Assembly (NCBI RefSeq): GCF_004027225.2
Contig: NC_044288.2
Location: 18,982,744-19,046,743, forward strand
Length of the DNA stretch: 64,000 nt
DNA from: Strigops habroptila
Taxonomy: Eukaryota; Chordata; Aves; Psittaciformes; Psittacidae
Reading direction: 5' to 3'
Below the pieces are notes generated by a model. That model did not search any database and was not told where the DNA came from. It was given only the letters and a program-made list of their open reading frames with translations. The translations under genes were made by a program, and so were the position numbers. Shown here in pieces: positions 1 to 11,700 of the stretch (its first letter is position 1; every line of letters begins with the position of its first letter).

Positions 1-1130
1 ATGAAAGGGAGAAGTGTGAGAGACAAAGGCTGCAAATCCATAAATCAGCCTTTACTCATCCTAATGGTCACAGGACAGCTTGTTATACCATGTTTCTGTG
101 CTTGGTTTATAACTAAAATGATGAGATAAACAAAGCCTCCCTGCAGAGAAAAGCAAAGCTATTATGTCAATTTATGTCACTCCGACACGGACAGATGCAT
201 CCGCATCCCTCTGTTCTCTTGCCTTGGTTGTAAAAGCATAAAGTTAGCTTCCATTTATACTCAGTTGTAATCTATGGTTTGGCTTCTTCCTAAAATATCC
301 ATAATTTTAGGAACATTACATTCAAATTTGAGCACACAGTTCTAATAAGATTAGTCTGAAACAATTTCTTCTGCTTTTTAGACACGCACAATGACATGCT
401 TATTGCTGGTTTTAATCAAGCACTTGCTTCATGTTAAAGTTGCATGTTTTATTTATTCCTGTAACCAGTGAACTCCATAGAGATTACAAACATGTCTCAG
501 GCACTTTTCTATCAGCATCACTGAGGGTGTAAGTCTGAAACCAACGTGAGGAGCAGCACGCCCCAAATGAAAGTCTCTGGAACGGCACAGAATCCCACCA
601 CCATGGATCAGTGACTTCACTGTGGCAAATCCTGCTTTAGATACTCCAATGATACGAACTGCCATGGTTTTGAGCTCAAATGAGAGAAGTTCACTTACAC
701 TGGCTGGATCATGAGCATCCTGCCTCTACAAAACATGTAGAGTGATAAAGGCAAAGAACAGTCTCAATTAACAGGTTAGACCCTTATTTTGTACCCTGTG
801 AACTTCAGTTAAACTGATGAAAGCAATGAAAGGCTTGAAAAACTACTGGGATAGAGTTGTTCAGATAAGTGGAAGGTGACAGGGAAAGGAAATCTGGGAT
901 TGTTACTGGAAATTTCATATGTCAAAATATATTAGCTTGACCGATGAAGAACATGCTCCCTATCTAGTAATTCCCCTAATCTTTACAGGACTTCAGCCAA
1001 GACATGAAGAAAAAGAGAATGGCTGTTTAAAATTAATAAGAATTCTCCACAATTTCTTTAATAAATCAACCTAAAAAGCGGATGTAGTAACTTTAATTTA
1101 TAGCTAAGATTAAAAAGCCTTTAAATGCCT

Positions 1131-1719
1131 TTAAAATGTTCTTTGGGAAGCACAATAATTTGATTCCACTGAGACTTGTGTGCAAATGTTTAATTCTAGC
1201 AAAGAACCTGAACTTTTTATGACCTCTGGAAAATTGTAATTATTTTTTCTTTGCTTGATTTGTTGAGCTTTGGTTTCTTCACTCTGAAGATCAAAAAAGC
1301 TGTCCCAAAAAGTAAATTTAGCATATGCTCCGGAGCTTGAGGTAATTATGGAATAGTTCATTCCTCTTCTTTTAGTTAGCTTAAGAGTCCAGCCATGCAC
1401 TGACAGGGGAGCTTCAGCCCTGATTTCAATAGGAACCGGAGTAGTTTTACCAGGAAAGGAATGGGAACCTGGCTTTGAAAATCCAACATCGCCATCTATC
1501 GGATTTCTATTCCGAGTGAGAGCCACAAATACTCTAACCCAGCCGGATTCCCTGGATTTTACACACCACAAATTCAGTCTCTTTAACAGTGAAATCAGGA
1601 AGATTTCTTTTCTGAAGGCAGCAAGAGAACTTAGGTATCCTATCTTCAATTTCAATGAAGTCTCTTCCCGAAGTGGTTCTTTTTTTCAGTAAAATCCATG
1701 AGGCAAAGCTGATTGGCAA
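1131..1719 (-). other. Unrecognised open segment, two overlapping minus-strand frames
   Basis: A 174-codon frame (1655 down to 1131) overlaps a 61-codon frame (1719 down to 1534) on the same strand. The translations are compositionally ordinary rather than low complexity. An example segment of the longer frame reads GWVRVFVALTRNRN. If both were once coding, a frameshift or an intron boundary would lie in the 1534-1655 overlap. I do not recognise the protein. A frame of this length can arise by chance in AT-rich DNA of this size, so this is only a candidate exon, retrocopy or relic. Confidence 0.2.
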
Positions 1720-4700
1720 GTTTACAGAAAAAGAACTACATTCTGCAGATGCCTTTAAAAATCCCCTCCTTAAACTTTAAGTATATGAAGTGGCAACTTG
1801 GTTGCCACAGGAATTCATGTGTCTTGAAGTTTTATTCTGCTTTACTTTTAAAAAGAGAGAATACAACACAGGACTAGAACTATAAAAAAATAAAAGCTGT
1901 GAAAAGCACCTCCTTTAACTGTAAGCTTCCAGATATAACACACATTCTTTTAGTAGAAACTCTTTCATTCAATCTTCATTTCTAAAGTAATTTGCCTCTT
2001 GCGCAAAACATGAGTTACTGCTGCGTGTTAACAGTACACAGTCGCAGAACAGACCCGATGGTCAGTCTGTACCCTGCTGTGAGTGCAGTACTTCATACGC
2101 ACCTTTGCAGTGCTGGTGTTGTACCAATATTGCACCCAATGTGGCTTCAAGCACTTTAACATCCATGTTAACAAACTCTTCTTGTATCCCTGTTCATTTA
2201 CATTATCCCTGTCTTAAGAAGCACAAGCCTGATTTTTTCTCAGGGAATGCATACTTTTAAGATACATCTGGAGTTACTAGCAGCAGATGGTTTATATGCT
2301 TCAGAGTAAATTAGCCATTTTCATCCAACAACAAAGGCTCCTGCTTTGATAACTGGGTAAATACAGAGTCCAGCCCAGCGATCCCAGTGCAATAGTCTGT
2401 CGTGAGGAGCTGCACTCAGGTGGGCAACAGAGTAAGCCTGCAACAGGCTACAGAGAGAAGACCTTTTTAAGATGCAGAATTCATAATCCAAATTTGCTCT
2501 AGTCCTGCTATGCCCCTCATGCAAAGCTTAACCATTGTGTGAAAAACAAGAACCATGCATATACATTGCTCAGTTTCTGGGCCTCATGTTGGATCTACCT
2601 TGCGAATATTCTGCTGTAAATATTTAAAAACGGCTAAAGGCTGCAAAATTCAACTGCAAATCCTCATAGTCTCTGGCTGTTCGAATCTGGGGGTTTTGTT
2701 CTGCTTGCTGGCAAAACTTAAACCTCCCTTCAGGCCCAGATTTGAAGTGCCTTAACACCTTTAATACTATAAAACCAGAATGGTATGCGAGATCAAACAA
2801 GTTTAGGATCATCTCAAAGTTACATGGGAAAATCCACGTAGTACTGAGCTGTGTAAACATGAAAGGTTCATCCGAGGAGCTCAGAACTGGAATACCTCAC
2901 AGTTCATGGAAACATTTAGAAAAACAGTGCAAGTTTCTGGAATAAAATGCTAGAAAATTGTTATCCACAAAACCAAATGAAATATGTGGCCATCACCAGT
3001 CTGCAGGAGGGAGTGGAAGCTTTTACAAGCAAAGAGCTGCTTTTAGTCATGACAAGACCCAGAATGTTTTTCAAAACGCAGGTACATCTTTTTTCTCATG
3101 TTCAGCTTTCTGGCTTTTTCATGTAAATCAAGCAAATGAGCAAACACATGAAATTCAGCAGTAAAATATCGCCCAACATGTCCCTGAAATCACTGTAATT
3201 ATACACGCAGATTAAATGCCTAATTGTGTGCAGAGCTGCCTGGGAAATGTGGCCATAAATACTGGAGCTACAAAGTCCCAGTGTGAGATTTAGTTCCCAG
3301 GTATTGTTCTCAGGAGTTTGCTCCGCATTAAATCAGCTGGCCTGTAATACTGAAACTATTGTAAGTCTATTGTTACATTTTATGAACAACTTACACTTGC
3401 AAGTATAAGAAATTGGGACCTTGTCTTTGGTCTTGTCAGAAAAACTCTAGGATATTAGGCTATGAATTGCCATAGCTTTATTAAAGGAGCAGAGTCATTT
3501 CACCAACTGCCAGTGAGGCATTGCTGCAAACTAGAGAATAACTAGTATGAGTTTTAAAAACACATGTATTAACAATCTGAACAAAATGTTCTACTCCCTG
3601 TTGCCCTCTTGTCTTCTATAATAGTATTAATGGCTATAAAAGGTAGGTAAAATCGAAGTTTGTCTTGAAAGCAGTAAGGAAAAATGTATTTGCATACAAT
3701 CTAGTAGAAAACGTTCATGTCAGAAGCAAAAGAATATAAATCTTCTTTCACAATGGCCCTCTCTGTATTTCTTTCAGCACTGATGAGACAGATAGAGTCA
3801 ACACAACATTCTTCACTTCCTGCAGCTTTTCTTTTGGCACACTGTATTGTACTTGAGTCTGTTGATCACACCAGATAACACTACCATCATCACACTGTGG
3901 GGTTGGGAAGACACAGGGAAAAAAAATGGAAGGGTAAAGAAGCTCTTGCTGGAGGAAAGTACTGAGATATAGACTCTTTCTCTGACTTCATCTCTTCATC
4001 TTACGCTTGGGTTAGTAAAAGTGCAGTAATATTAAAGTGATTCATTTGAAGTACTCTGTGACCCTGGATTCTGCTGCATGCTTACCTGAAGGAAGAGGTA
4101 AGCCCATTCAGAACAGGTAGTAAATTTCAACAATACAAGCTAAGGCTTCCAACGCTGAACTCTTGTTCAAACACATCTACTTATTCAGGATTATATGTGC
4201 CTGATTTTTTTCAACAGGTGTCCACTTAAACAAACATCAATGCTCTGAAAAATCCCTTAGCACCAGAAAGATTAAACAAATTATATCAAGTTTTCATTGT
4301 TTGTATATATACAATCTCCAGCTATTCATACACTTCTACTTACAGCAATGAATTAGAGGTTCCGAAAGACTGATTAAAGCAGTAACATGTTCTGTGTTTG
4401 AACAAGCAAGATTTAGTGGTAAAAACTGGCAACTGCCCTATAACCTCTGAAGTAAGTGCTTCTTACTAAAATGTGTATGTTTGAAATAACAACTTGTTCT
4501 TGTATTTTCCAAACATAAAGTAACTTATGAACACAACATTCCTGTAGGGAAGGTTGAAGTGTAAAGAGGAGAAAGTGAGACATACAGACAGTAAGTCAGC
4601 ACTGGTGAACCTTAATGTCAGAAGTCATGCACATGGACTATGCTGATAACTGATGAGGGGCTAGAAAGCCTCTGCCTCTTCACTTGCCAGCTGGAGGATT

Positions 4701-6581
4701 GGTCCCCTGACAGTGAGCAGAGGGCCTCCAGCCCTCCTGGTGGGTGTCTGTTCCCTGAACACCAGTGAAGTCTTCAGAACCCTACTTCATAGTGGCACTG
4801 AGAAGCGGTTCCACAGGAGAGAGATTCAGAGGCTTTCACTGAGCTGCAGCTTGCTCAGGGCTAACCTCAGGGAGAACCAACAATCCTAAACGCAGCCATG
4901 ACGCTCAAAGGTCACTGCTAAAAAGGACTCCTGCAGATATTCCCATCTTTATTAAAATGGGAAAGCCTGCCCTTCTTGGGAGATCTACTGTGAAGATTCA
5001 TAAAGGAATAATCACCCGTACCTGCAAGCGGGGAACTGGGATTCCAGGGAGTGGCAACTTTTCCCCTGTGCTGTGCTGGGAGAAAAAAAAATGCTAAATA
5101 GACTCCAGTGACAAAATCAGGGAGACCCAAGGTGCCTCCAGATCAGAGGAGATGCAGGCAGAAAATTCCTGTAGTAAAATGTACTACTTTTTCTCACACT
5201 TTTTCCTATGAAGTCAATAAGGTGGTATGCTTCATCAAAGTTGAGGAACTCTATTTAAAAATGTGACGATAAGGAAAAATTGTCATTCGTTTTGGAATAG
5301 GAACCCCATGGGATAGAAGCCAAAGACAGCAGATAGATTTTGGATGGTGCACAACAGGCCTGGCCGGGGACTGGAATTGGGAACCATGGCATTCCTGAAA
5401 AGCAAATGTTCTTAGTCCTGGCTCCCACTAAGTTTGGAGCTGTGTGGAAGCTAGAAATCCCTGCCTCACGCAGAGGCAAGGCAGTATCTTGCACCGATCA
5501 GCAGCAGCTCAAAACTTCTATGCAGCTCCAATTTCTGTAGAGCTTTTGCTGGCAAATAAGGCCTCTTCTAGGAAAGTTAATGGCTAGCACACCACCTTGA
5601 TGGGCTGCTGAGCCCTGATGTCTGGTGTTATTCTTACCACTTCAATTCCTTCTGGGGATGAAACACTGTAACTTATTCAACCCCCCGTGCTCTTTGCACA
5701 GCCAGAGGAGATTTAAATAGCGTTTCAGCAAATCCAGAACCGCACGGGTTCATTTTGTACCACAGCTGTAATTTCCCTTTCCAAATGACGTGGTATTTTA
5801 CAGGACAGCAAGAAGGTTCAAAAATATTTTCTGTTAAGTCAGAGTAAATTACACAGTTCTAGCAGAACAGCAGAAAAGCACATTTCTGTGGGCTAAATCA
5901 TTGCAGCTGGGATGTTGAGAATGCTGAATCTACTTTTTAGCAAGAGAGAAAGGGAGAAAAATCAGCCAGAGAGCTCTTGTTTGCTTTCATTGTAACTAGC
6001 CATGCTCTTGCCAACTTACTGCAAAGTGCTCCCATCTCTCGTTAATACCCACATCCATCACTGGCACCAACAGGCTCAGTCATCAGAAATGCTCATTTAG
6101 AAGCAGCGATTAAACAAATTAAGACCAGAAATTAATCTAGCATTGGGATCTTCAATCGCTACCCCAACTCTGAAGTGTCAAACATCCCACAGCCCCTTCA
6201 GGCTTCAATCAAAGCCTGGCGATGTCAGTTAGAAGTTGTTCAGAAGTCAAAACACATCTCAGAATATTTCTAAAGATGCACCTCCTCCTCAGCACTCTCA
6301 TCTGGGACAGATATACTCCAACCCATGAATGGAGTTCCGCCAGATTTAATACTTTATTGGCATTTTATCAATGGTAACTCCAAAAGATATGGCTTCAACA
6401 ATCAATATATTTCCCCACAGCAAGAGGAGAAAGAAGAAAATCATCCTCTCAACAAAAGCTTGGTTACCTTCTGTTTTTAAGAACCTGTGTTCTCTGAGGA
6501 TAATCCTTGACCAAGTCCTACTCATCAGAACAGGTTCTGCCTAACTTGAATCTGGAACAGCCTATATAAAGCAGGGGCTTT

Positions 6582-6700
6582 CTGTTTGTTGTTGTTGTGT
6601 TTTGATGTTGGGGTGGGGTTTGGTTTTTTTTTGGGGGGGGGTGGTTTAGGTTTGGGGGGGGGGGGGCGTGTTGGTTTTTTATGTTGGGGTTGGCTTTTTT
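6582..6700. repeat. G-run and GT-rich low-complexity tract
   Basis: A GTT-rich start runs into alternating T-runs and G-runs. The longest are an uninterrupted run of 9 G at about 6633 and a run of 13 G at about 6654-6666, with several GGGG blocks beside them. The + strand therefore has the spacing of G-runs needed for intramolecular quadruplexes. It lies roughly 0.8 kb upstream of the TTC1 CpG island. Homopolymer length here may be affected by assembly or sequencing error. Confidence 0.85.
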
Positions 6701-7725
6701 CCCTAAATTAGAGGATTTAAGAACTTTAGAGAAACACTTTGAACTTCATCTTTCATCAGAACTAGCTTACTGAAAAGCTGTTTAGAGGAAGGAAAAACTC
6801 ATGGGAATATGCCTTAACTGCCTCATGGCTTAGCATAGTGATTTTCAATAAAAAGGCACTGCTTCACATGCCTTTGACTACAAAACTTGTGACAATTCAG
6901 TTTTGTTTCAAAATCTGAGGATTAACATTTGCGGGGTACACAAGCAATGCATGCAAAGCAAGATGAAACGGAGCTTTATTCCAGCGCTTGATTATACTAG
7001 ATAAGCGAACAAGGCTAAAGCAGTGCAGGTAACAGAATCTGAAGCAACATCACCATCTGCTGCTGTAAACAGGATCCCTCTTTTTGCCCACCTACAAAGA
7101 CTTTCCTATTATCTTTTATTTCACCCCGACTCATCTTTTCAAGACAGGCGGTACTGCTCGAGACCGCACCTCACCCGCACCGCCCTTAGCTGTGTCCCGT
7201 GCTGGATTTACCACACACCCTGCACTCCTCACCCGCTTCAGGTGAGCCTGAGCAGCGCCCTTACAGTGGAAGGGAAGGACTAGAGCAAGGCTCTACCCTC
7301 CCAGGGACTTCCCTTCCCTTTAAACTGATCCCTTAAGGAGCCTCCGGGGCGGCAGCCCCCAGCCTCCTCAGAGCCACCCTACACCCAGCCTAAAAGAGAC
7401 CTGCCCCAGTGCCTCCACAGGAGCAGTTTCACGGTATAACTTCTAACCTTGCAGTGAGCTCACACAGCTACACGAGCCGCCCTTCCAATGCGCAAAAGGG
7501 CTGTGCCCGCGTTAAAAACCTCGGTGTCAGCGCCCAGCGCTCACAAGAGTGCGGCATCGGCGAGGAGGAGCGCGGAGCGGGACGAGGCACCTCAGGGTAC
7601 CTCAGCGCCACCTCAGCTTCCCGCCCTCCGCCTGAGGGGAGCCCGCCCGCCCACCGCCGCCGCGAGACACCCTGAGCCCCTCTCGCGCGCCCTGAGCCAC
7701 GCGCTCCCCGCCTGCCTACAACTCC

Positions 7726-7743
7726 CAGCAGGCTACGCGCGGG
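7726..7743 (+). promoter_or_regulatory. ACTACAACTCCCAG-type promoter element (ZNF143/THAP11 class)
   Basis: CTACAACTCCCAGCAGGC matches the widespread vertebrate promoter motif ACTACAACTCCCAGCA except that the first base of the full motif is C (7725). Such elements are bound by ZNF143/THAP11-HCFC1 complexes at housekeeping promoters. It lies about 10 bp from the inverted CCAAT box, supporting a core-promoter position. Binding itself is an inference. Confidence 0.65.
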
Positions 7744-7751
7744 CTCCTCCT

Positions 7752-7756
7752 ATTGG
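7752..7756 (-). promoter_or_regulatory. Inverted CCAAT box
   Basis: ATTGG within CTATTGGCTG is an NF-Y-type CCAAT box in reverse orientation, placed between the ZNF143-like element and the likely first exon. The flanking bases fit the NF-Y preference for CCAATNR on the opposite strand. Confidence 0.6.
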
Positions 7757-7764
7757 CTGTGGCC

Positions 7765-7838
7765 GGCAGGAAGCGATCGCGGGGTGAAGAGTGAGGAGCA
7801 GGCGCGGCCGGAAGGAAGGGCAGCGGCGGCGGGCGCAG
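7765..7838 (+). other. TTC1: Probable non-coding first exon of TTC1
   Basis: The GC-rich sequence downstream of the CCAAT box reaches a plausible 5' splice site, GCGCAG|GTCTGT, after position 7838. The coding start is in the next exon, whose acceptor lies at 8402-8403, so this stretch would supply only 5' UTR. The left end is a guess because the transcription start cannot be located by eye. An unspliced start further downstream in the island is an alternative. Confidence 0.5.
7808..7814 (+). promoter_or_regulatory. ETS-type site (CCGGAAG)
   Basis: CCGGAAG matches the GABPA/ELK class of ETS sites common near starts of housekeeping genes. It falls in the presumed 5' UTR exon of TTC1. The motif is short, so functional use is uncertain. 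Confidence 0.45.
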
Positions 7839-8403
7839 GTCTGTGCTGGGGACGGGAGCGCGCCGGGGGATGGGCCCGGCCCGGCCGGGGGGAGGCGGCG
7901 GCGGTGTCATGGGGGGCGCTGGCAGCGGCCCGGCCCCTTGTGTCAGGGAGTGGGATAGGGTGGAGATGACAGAGCCGGGAACGGCTGCGCGGGGCCCTGC
8001 TCTAGGGAGTCGCGATGGGGCTGAAGGGGAGCGCGGGGCCGGCGGCGGGGTTCGCCGCACGCTGTCCGCGGGGGGCCGGGCCGGGCGAGAGGGTGCTAAG
8101 GGCCGTGTGTGCGACTTCAGCCCCAATGCAGTGGAAAAGACGTAGTATAGCGCGGTTCCGAGCCGGTCCCTGGAGTCTGAGCTTGTCGGTTAACTTATGG
8201 GAGCAGCGTGCTGGCCTCATGCCGCTGTGTAGTGCATGGAAGAAGCATGTACAGGTTGCTCCCCTCCCTGAGGGGTAATAGTTTCCCTCGGGGATGTCAG
8301 GAGTACTTTTAAGTACTTTAGAGATTCGTTTGCTGACAAGGCATTTCTGCTGTGTTTATTGAGGGCTCTTTCTGTCTCATTTCTAAAACTTACCCCCTTC
8401 AAG
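7839..8403 (+). other. TTC1: TTC1 intron 1 (5' UTR intron, probable)
   Basis: Runs from the GC-rich downstream half of the CpG island into AT-rich DNA. It ends at a pyrimidine-rich tract and CAAG before the coding exon. GC-driven open frames on both strands overlap it but show no family similarity I recognise. Confidence 0.5.
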
Positions 8404-8412
8404 GAGTCCAAC

Positions 8413-8736
8413 ATGGAAGAGTTTAAAGATGCAAGTTCACCTGAAGAATTACTTGATCACTTAAAGCTTTCTGATGAGAAGAGTTCAGAGACTGGCCCCA
8501 AAGATGCACAGAGTCCCCAAAACATTGAAAGTGGATACACAGCATCCTCAGCCAAAGATCTCACAACAGCAGATGAGTGTTTCCATGACTGTCACGACTC
8601 CTTTGAGGCAAAAGAGCCTGTGCTGGATGATGAAGGGAATTTACAGAACGATGAGACTAGCTCAAGGAAGCAGACAGAACTAGATGAAGAATACTTGCTA
8701 GAACTAGAAAAAGATATGCCAGAGGAAGAAAAACAG
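8413..8736 (+). CDS. TTC1: TTC1 coding exon 1 (start codon, acidic N-terminus)
   Basis: Encodes residues 1-108, rich in Asp, Glu and Ser, including the ECFHDC segment and [11 protein letters not shown], both hallmarks of TTC1. The acceptor CTTCAAG|GAG places the exon start at 8404, leaving 9 nt of 5' UTR before ATG. The donor is AAACAG|GTAATC, phase 0. An open frame continues upstream of the ATG, but it lacks an earlier ATG and would lie in the intron. The N-terminus is the least conserved part of the family. Confidence 0.95.
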
Positions 8737-11700
8737 GTAATCCAAAGTTCCCATGTTGAATGTAAAAAGATACATTTTCAGTGTCACGTTTCTGAATGGT
8801 CTGTGACTGGCGAGAACATGAACCTTTAAAACTCTCTTATGTGTCTAGTTTTACTGTTCTTAATTTCTTCTTTTAGCTAACAAACATTTTGTTAGCTTTC
8901 CTTCCTGTTCTTAATCATCACATTCCATTGCAGATTTTTGTCTACTTTCAGCAGTGTGTCAAGTTACTGTGACTCGAAAGAGATTATAAGAAACACAAAT
9001 CCCCCTGTTCCATGTTCTTTAGTTTGTGTGCATTCATTGTTTTCACCTGATTAGCTGCAAGGTGCTTTTCCAAAACTCAAAGCAGGTTTTGGGATAATTT
9101 TCATATGTGAAAGGCTGGCTCACATAATACAACTAATTTGGATTAAATCTGAAAGTATCCCTATAGATTACTTAAGCTTTAATCAAACACAAGGCATAAA
9201 ATGTCTGGTTTTGTTTACCTTCGGTGTGGTTACATTGGGCAAAATATTTGGGTAACAAAGTGGATAATGTTGCGAGGAATAATAAATAAGTTGTTGGAAG
9301 AAGTCCAGTAGCCTCTGTAATGGTGTTTACTCCCCTGTAAGTCTGTGTGAACCAGTTTTCTTGTCCCTCAGTCAGCAGTGTCTCTTGCCAGCAGTTAGGT
9401 TCAAGGTTCTAAGATATTATGGTCATCAAGCAGCTAGAAAAATAGATACTTTTTTTTCCTAATTTGGAGAAAACTTGTTAAATCACTTCCAGCATTTGAC
9501 TGTGTTTGCTTGAGTGATGGGGTGAATTTCTGCTGGTAATTATGTTCTCATAGCAGATAGTGCAGAGCTTGCTACTTATTTGTGGATTATTTTTTTTCCC
9601 TAATTTTTTTCAACTTTAGTTTGCAGATAGTGGAGGAGTAAAGATATTAAACTGAAATCCATGTCCATAATATACAACTCTTGTCATTATTTTTTTTTTT
9701 TAACACTGTTTTTGACAAGTTAAATAGCTTCAGATACAAATCATGTTTCAAAGAACTGGTCCAGCCTCTTAAAATCTGATTGAATTATCCAAACGAGCAG
9801 TTACTTGTACTGAAAATTGGAATAGTGACAAAAAGTACTACTATAGTCTTTGGCAATTGGGGAAAAGGTGGAGTTCTGATGTACGGTAAATTATAGGAAG
9901 GGAAGACCTCAGCAAACTTTATTTAATAGTCCTGTAGGCATGAATTGGATCTTACTTTACTAAAGGAAATGAAGTCCTTATTGGAAAGCAAGCTGCATAA
10001 TTTGGATCATAGGTAACACTGAATAGCTAACTGATTATGGTGACAGAAGGAGAGAATGGAGTAAGGAATGGCAACTGACAAGAGAAGGTAGGCAGCATCT
10101 CAGGAAAGCATTACTTCATAGGGGAAGATAATATATTGTCTAGCTCTACAATTTAAGTGCTTAAAATATTATGAATATTTCAGTGAATTTATAGGGGCTT
10201 ATTACTCTTTCGTACAGACAGGCTGATGTTTCCTAATTCAACTGATTTAGTAAAGCTGGACCACACTTTCTTAACTGTTGGCTAGCCCTGACTGTGTTGT
10301 ATAAGTAAATAAATGCTGGCTACACCTTGAGCAAAAAAGTTGGAAAGAGGGAAGGGCTTGGCAGTAACTTGACTACGCTGTGGTCTTACTGTCAGCTATT
10401 GTAAATAGGGAGTGAGGGGCAGAAATATGCAGAGCTAAAGTGCCACAGGCAACCAAACATAATTGTTTGTTATAAATCAGGATACAGAAATTTAATCAAG
10501 TGGTGGCTCAAATAGTTCCCTTGTTGGTAGGATGGGATTTTTGACCAAAATACATCAGTGAAGACAAAAAGGTAGTTTTTAATCTGTCGTACAGATAGTT
10601 ACGTTAAGGTAGAAGTTTCTTGAGATAGAAAAGCAATATGGGACTAGTGGGTGAGGGGAACATGGAATATAATTTCCTTGAAGTAGGAATGAGTCTAAAT
10701 GTAACACTCGTCTGATGCTTGACCTTGTGGAAATCGCTTTGTATCTCTCTCTCTTTCAATTTTGATATCTGTAAAATGGGCGGAAGGATGCTGGCCAGTT
10801 GTAATACTTTGAGATCTAATAATTAATAACAGAGGGAGGGGGGGAAAAGAGGTTACTGGGTGCATCCTTTGCCCCAAAAGAACTTCTGGAAGTCATCTAG
10901 TCCAATGCCCTGCTCAAAGATAGATCAAATACATCAGCCTGCCCAGAGCCACGCAGGCATCTCAGAGCCTGAGGGCTGCACAGGCTCTCTGGGCCCCTGT
11001 TCTAATGTTTAACTACCCTTGTGGTAGAAACATTTTTTCCTTTTATTTCATTAGAACTGCCTTTGTTGCAACTTGTAACCACTGGCCTTTCTTTTTCTGC
11101 ATGCCCAGGGGAAGAGTCTGTGTCCATTTTTTTCTAGTAATGAAGTTTCTCTGAGCCACCTTTTCTTAAGGCTGACCAAACTCAGTTCTCCCAGGCTGTC
11201 TGCTTAGGCCATGGTCTCCAGTGTCCTGACCATCGTGGGGGCCCTCCTCAGGACTCCTGGAAGTTGATGTCTTTGTATGGGGGGTCACCAAAACTGGGCA
11301 CTCTCCAAATGCATTCTCTCAGCTGCTGAACACAGGGCAATAATCATTTTTCCTTGACCTACTCACTACAGAGAAAAAACATTACATTGCTCTTGCATCT
11401 TTTCCAGTTTAAACTAAACAGTCCTGTTTTTCTACTTGTGCTTATTGCTTGTACTACAAGGAGCATTGTCATTATGAGTCATGATGGGACTTTTACAGCA
11501 GCCTTTAACTTGAAGGCAGTTTGAGAGTTTCATAGACAAAATGCTAAAAACTGGGAGGAAATTATGTCATGGAATTGAATTGTAGAAAGAGCAGCAGGAC
11601 TGGAAACTGGGTATCTTAGTTTTCATGTTGCTCTTGTTTCTGTTATATTAGGTAATAATTTAACTTTGCACATCAATTTTCGCCTTCTGTAAAATGAGCA

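Larger units (their letters stand above)
1..7480. other. Upstream intergenic DNA, no recognised gene
   Basis: Mostly AT-rich non-coding sequence upstream of TTC1. I find no exon with convincing splice sites and no family I recognise. Two things stand out and are listed separately: an unexplained open segment on the - strand at about 1131-1719, and a G-run/GT-rich tract at about 6582-6700. By vertebrate synteny ADRA1B would be expected further to the left, but nothing here looks like its coding exons. Short open frames here are compatible with chance. Confidence 0.6.
7480..8140. promoter_or_regulatory. TTC1: CpG-island promoter of TTC1
   Basis: The sequence changes abruptly from AT-rich to very GC- and CpG-rich and returns to AT-rich after about 8.15 kb. 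The island contains a ZNF143-type element, an inverted CCAAT box and an ETS-type site, but no clear TATA box. This is the usual layout of a broad-start housekeeping promoter. Several open frames on both strands inside it are by-products of high GC and are not called as genes. The exact transcription start cannot be fixed from sequence; 7740-7800 is the likely zone. Confidence 0.85.

Noticed and set aside
7488-8278. Several overlapping open frames on both strands in the CpG island
   Set aside because: Pro/Ala/Arg-rich translations are expected from high GC; there are no conserved motifs, and TTC1 promoter and intron assignments explain the region.
8359-8412. N-terminal extension of TTC1 upstream of the ATG at 8413
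   Set aside because: The open frame has no upstream ATG and crosses a good splice acceptor at 8402-8403; the ATG at 8413 has a strong context and fits the family length.
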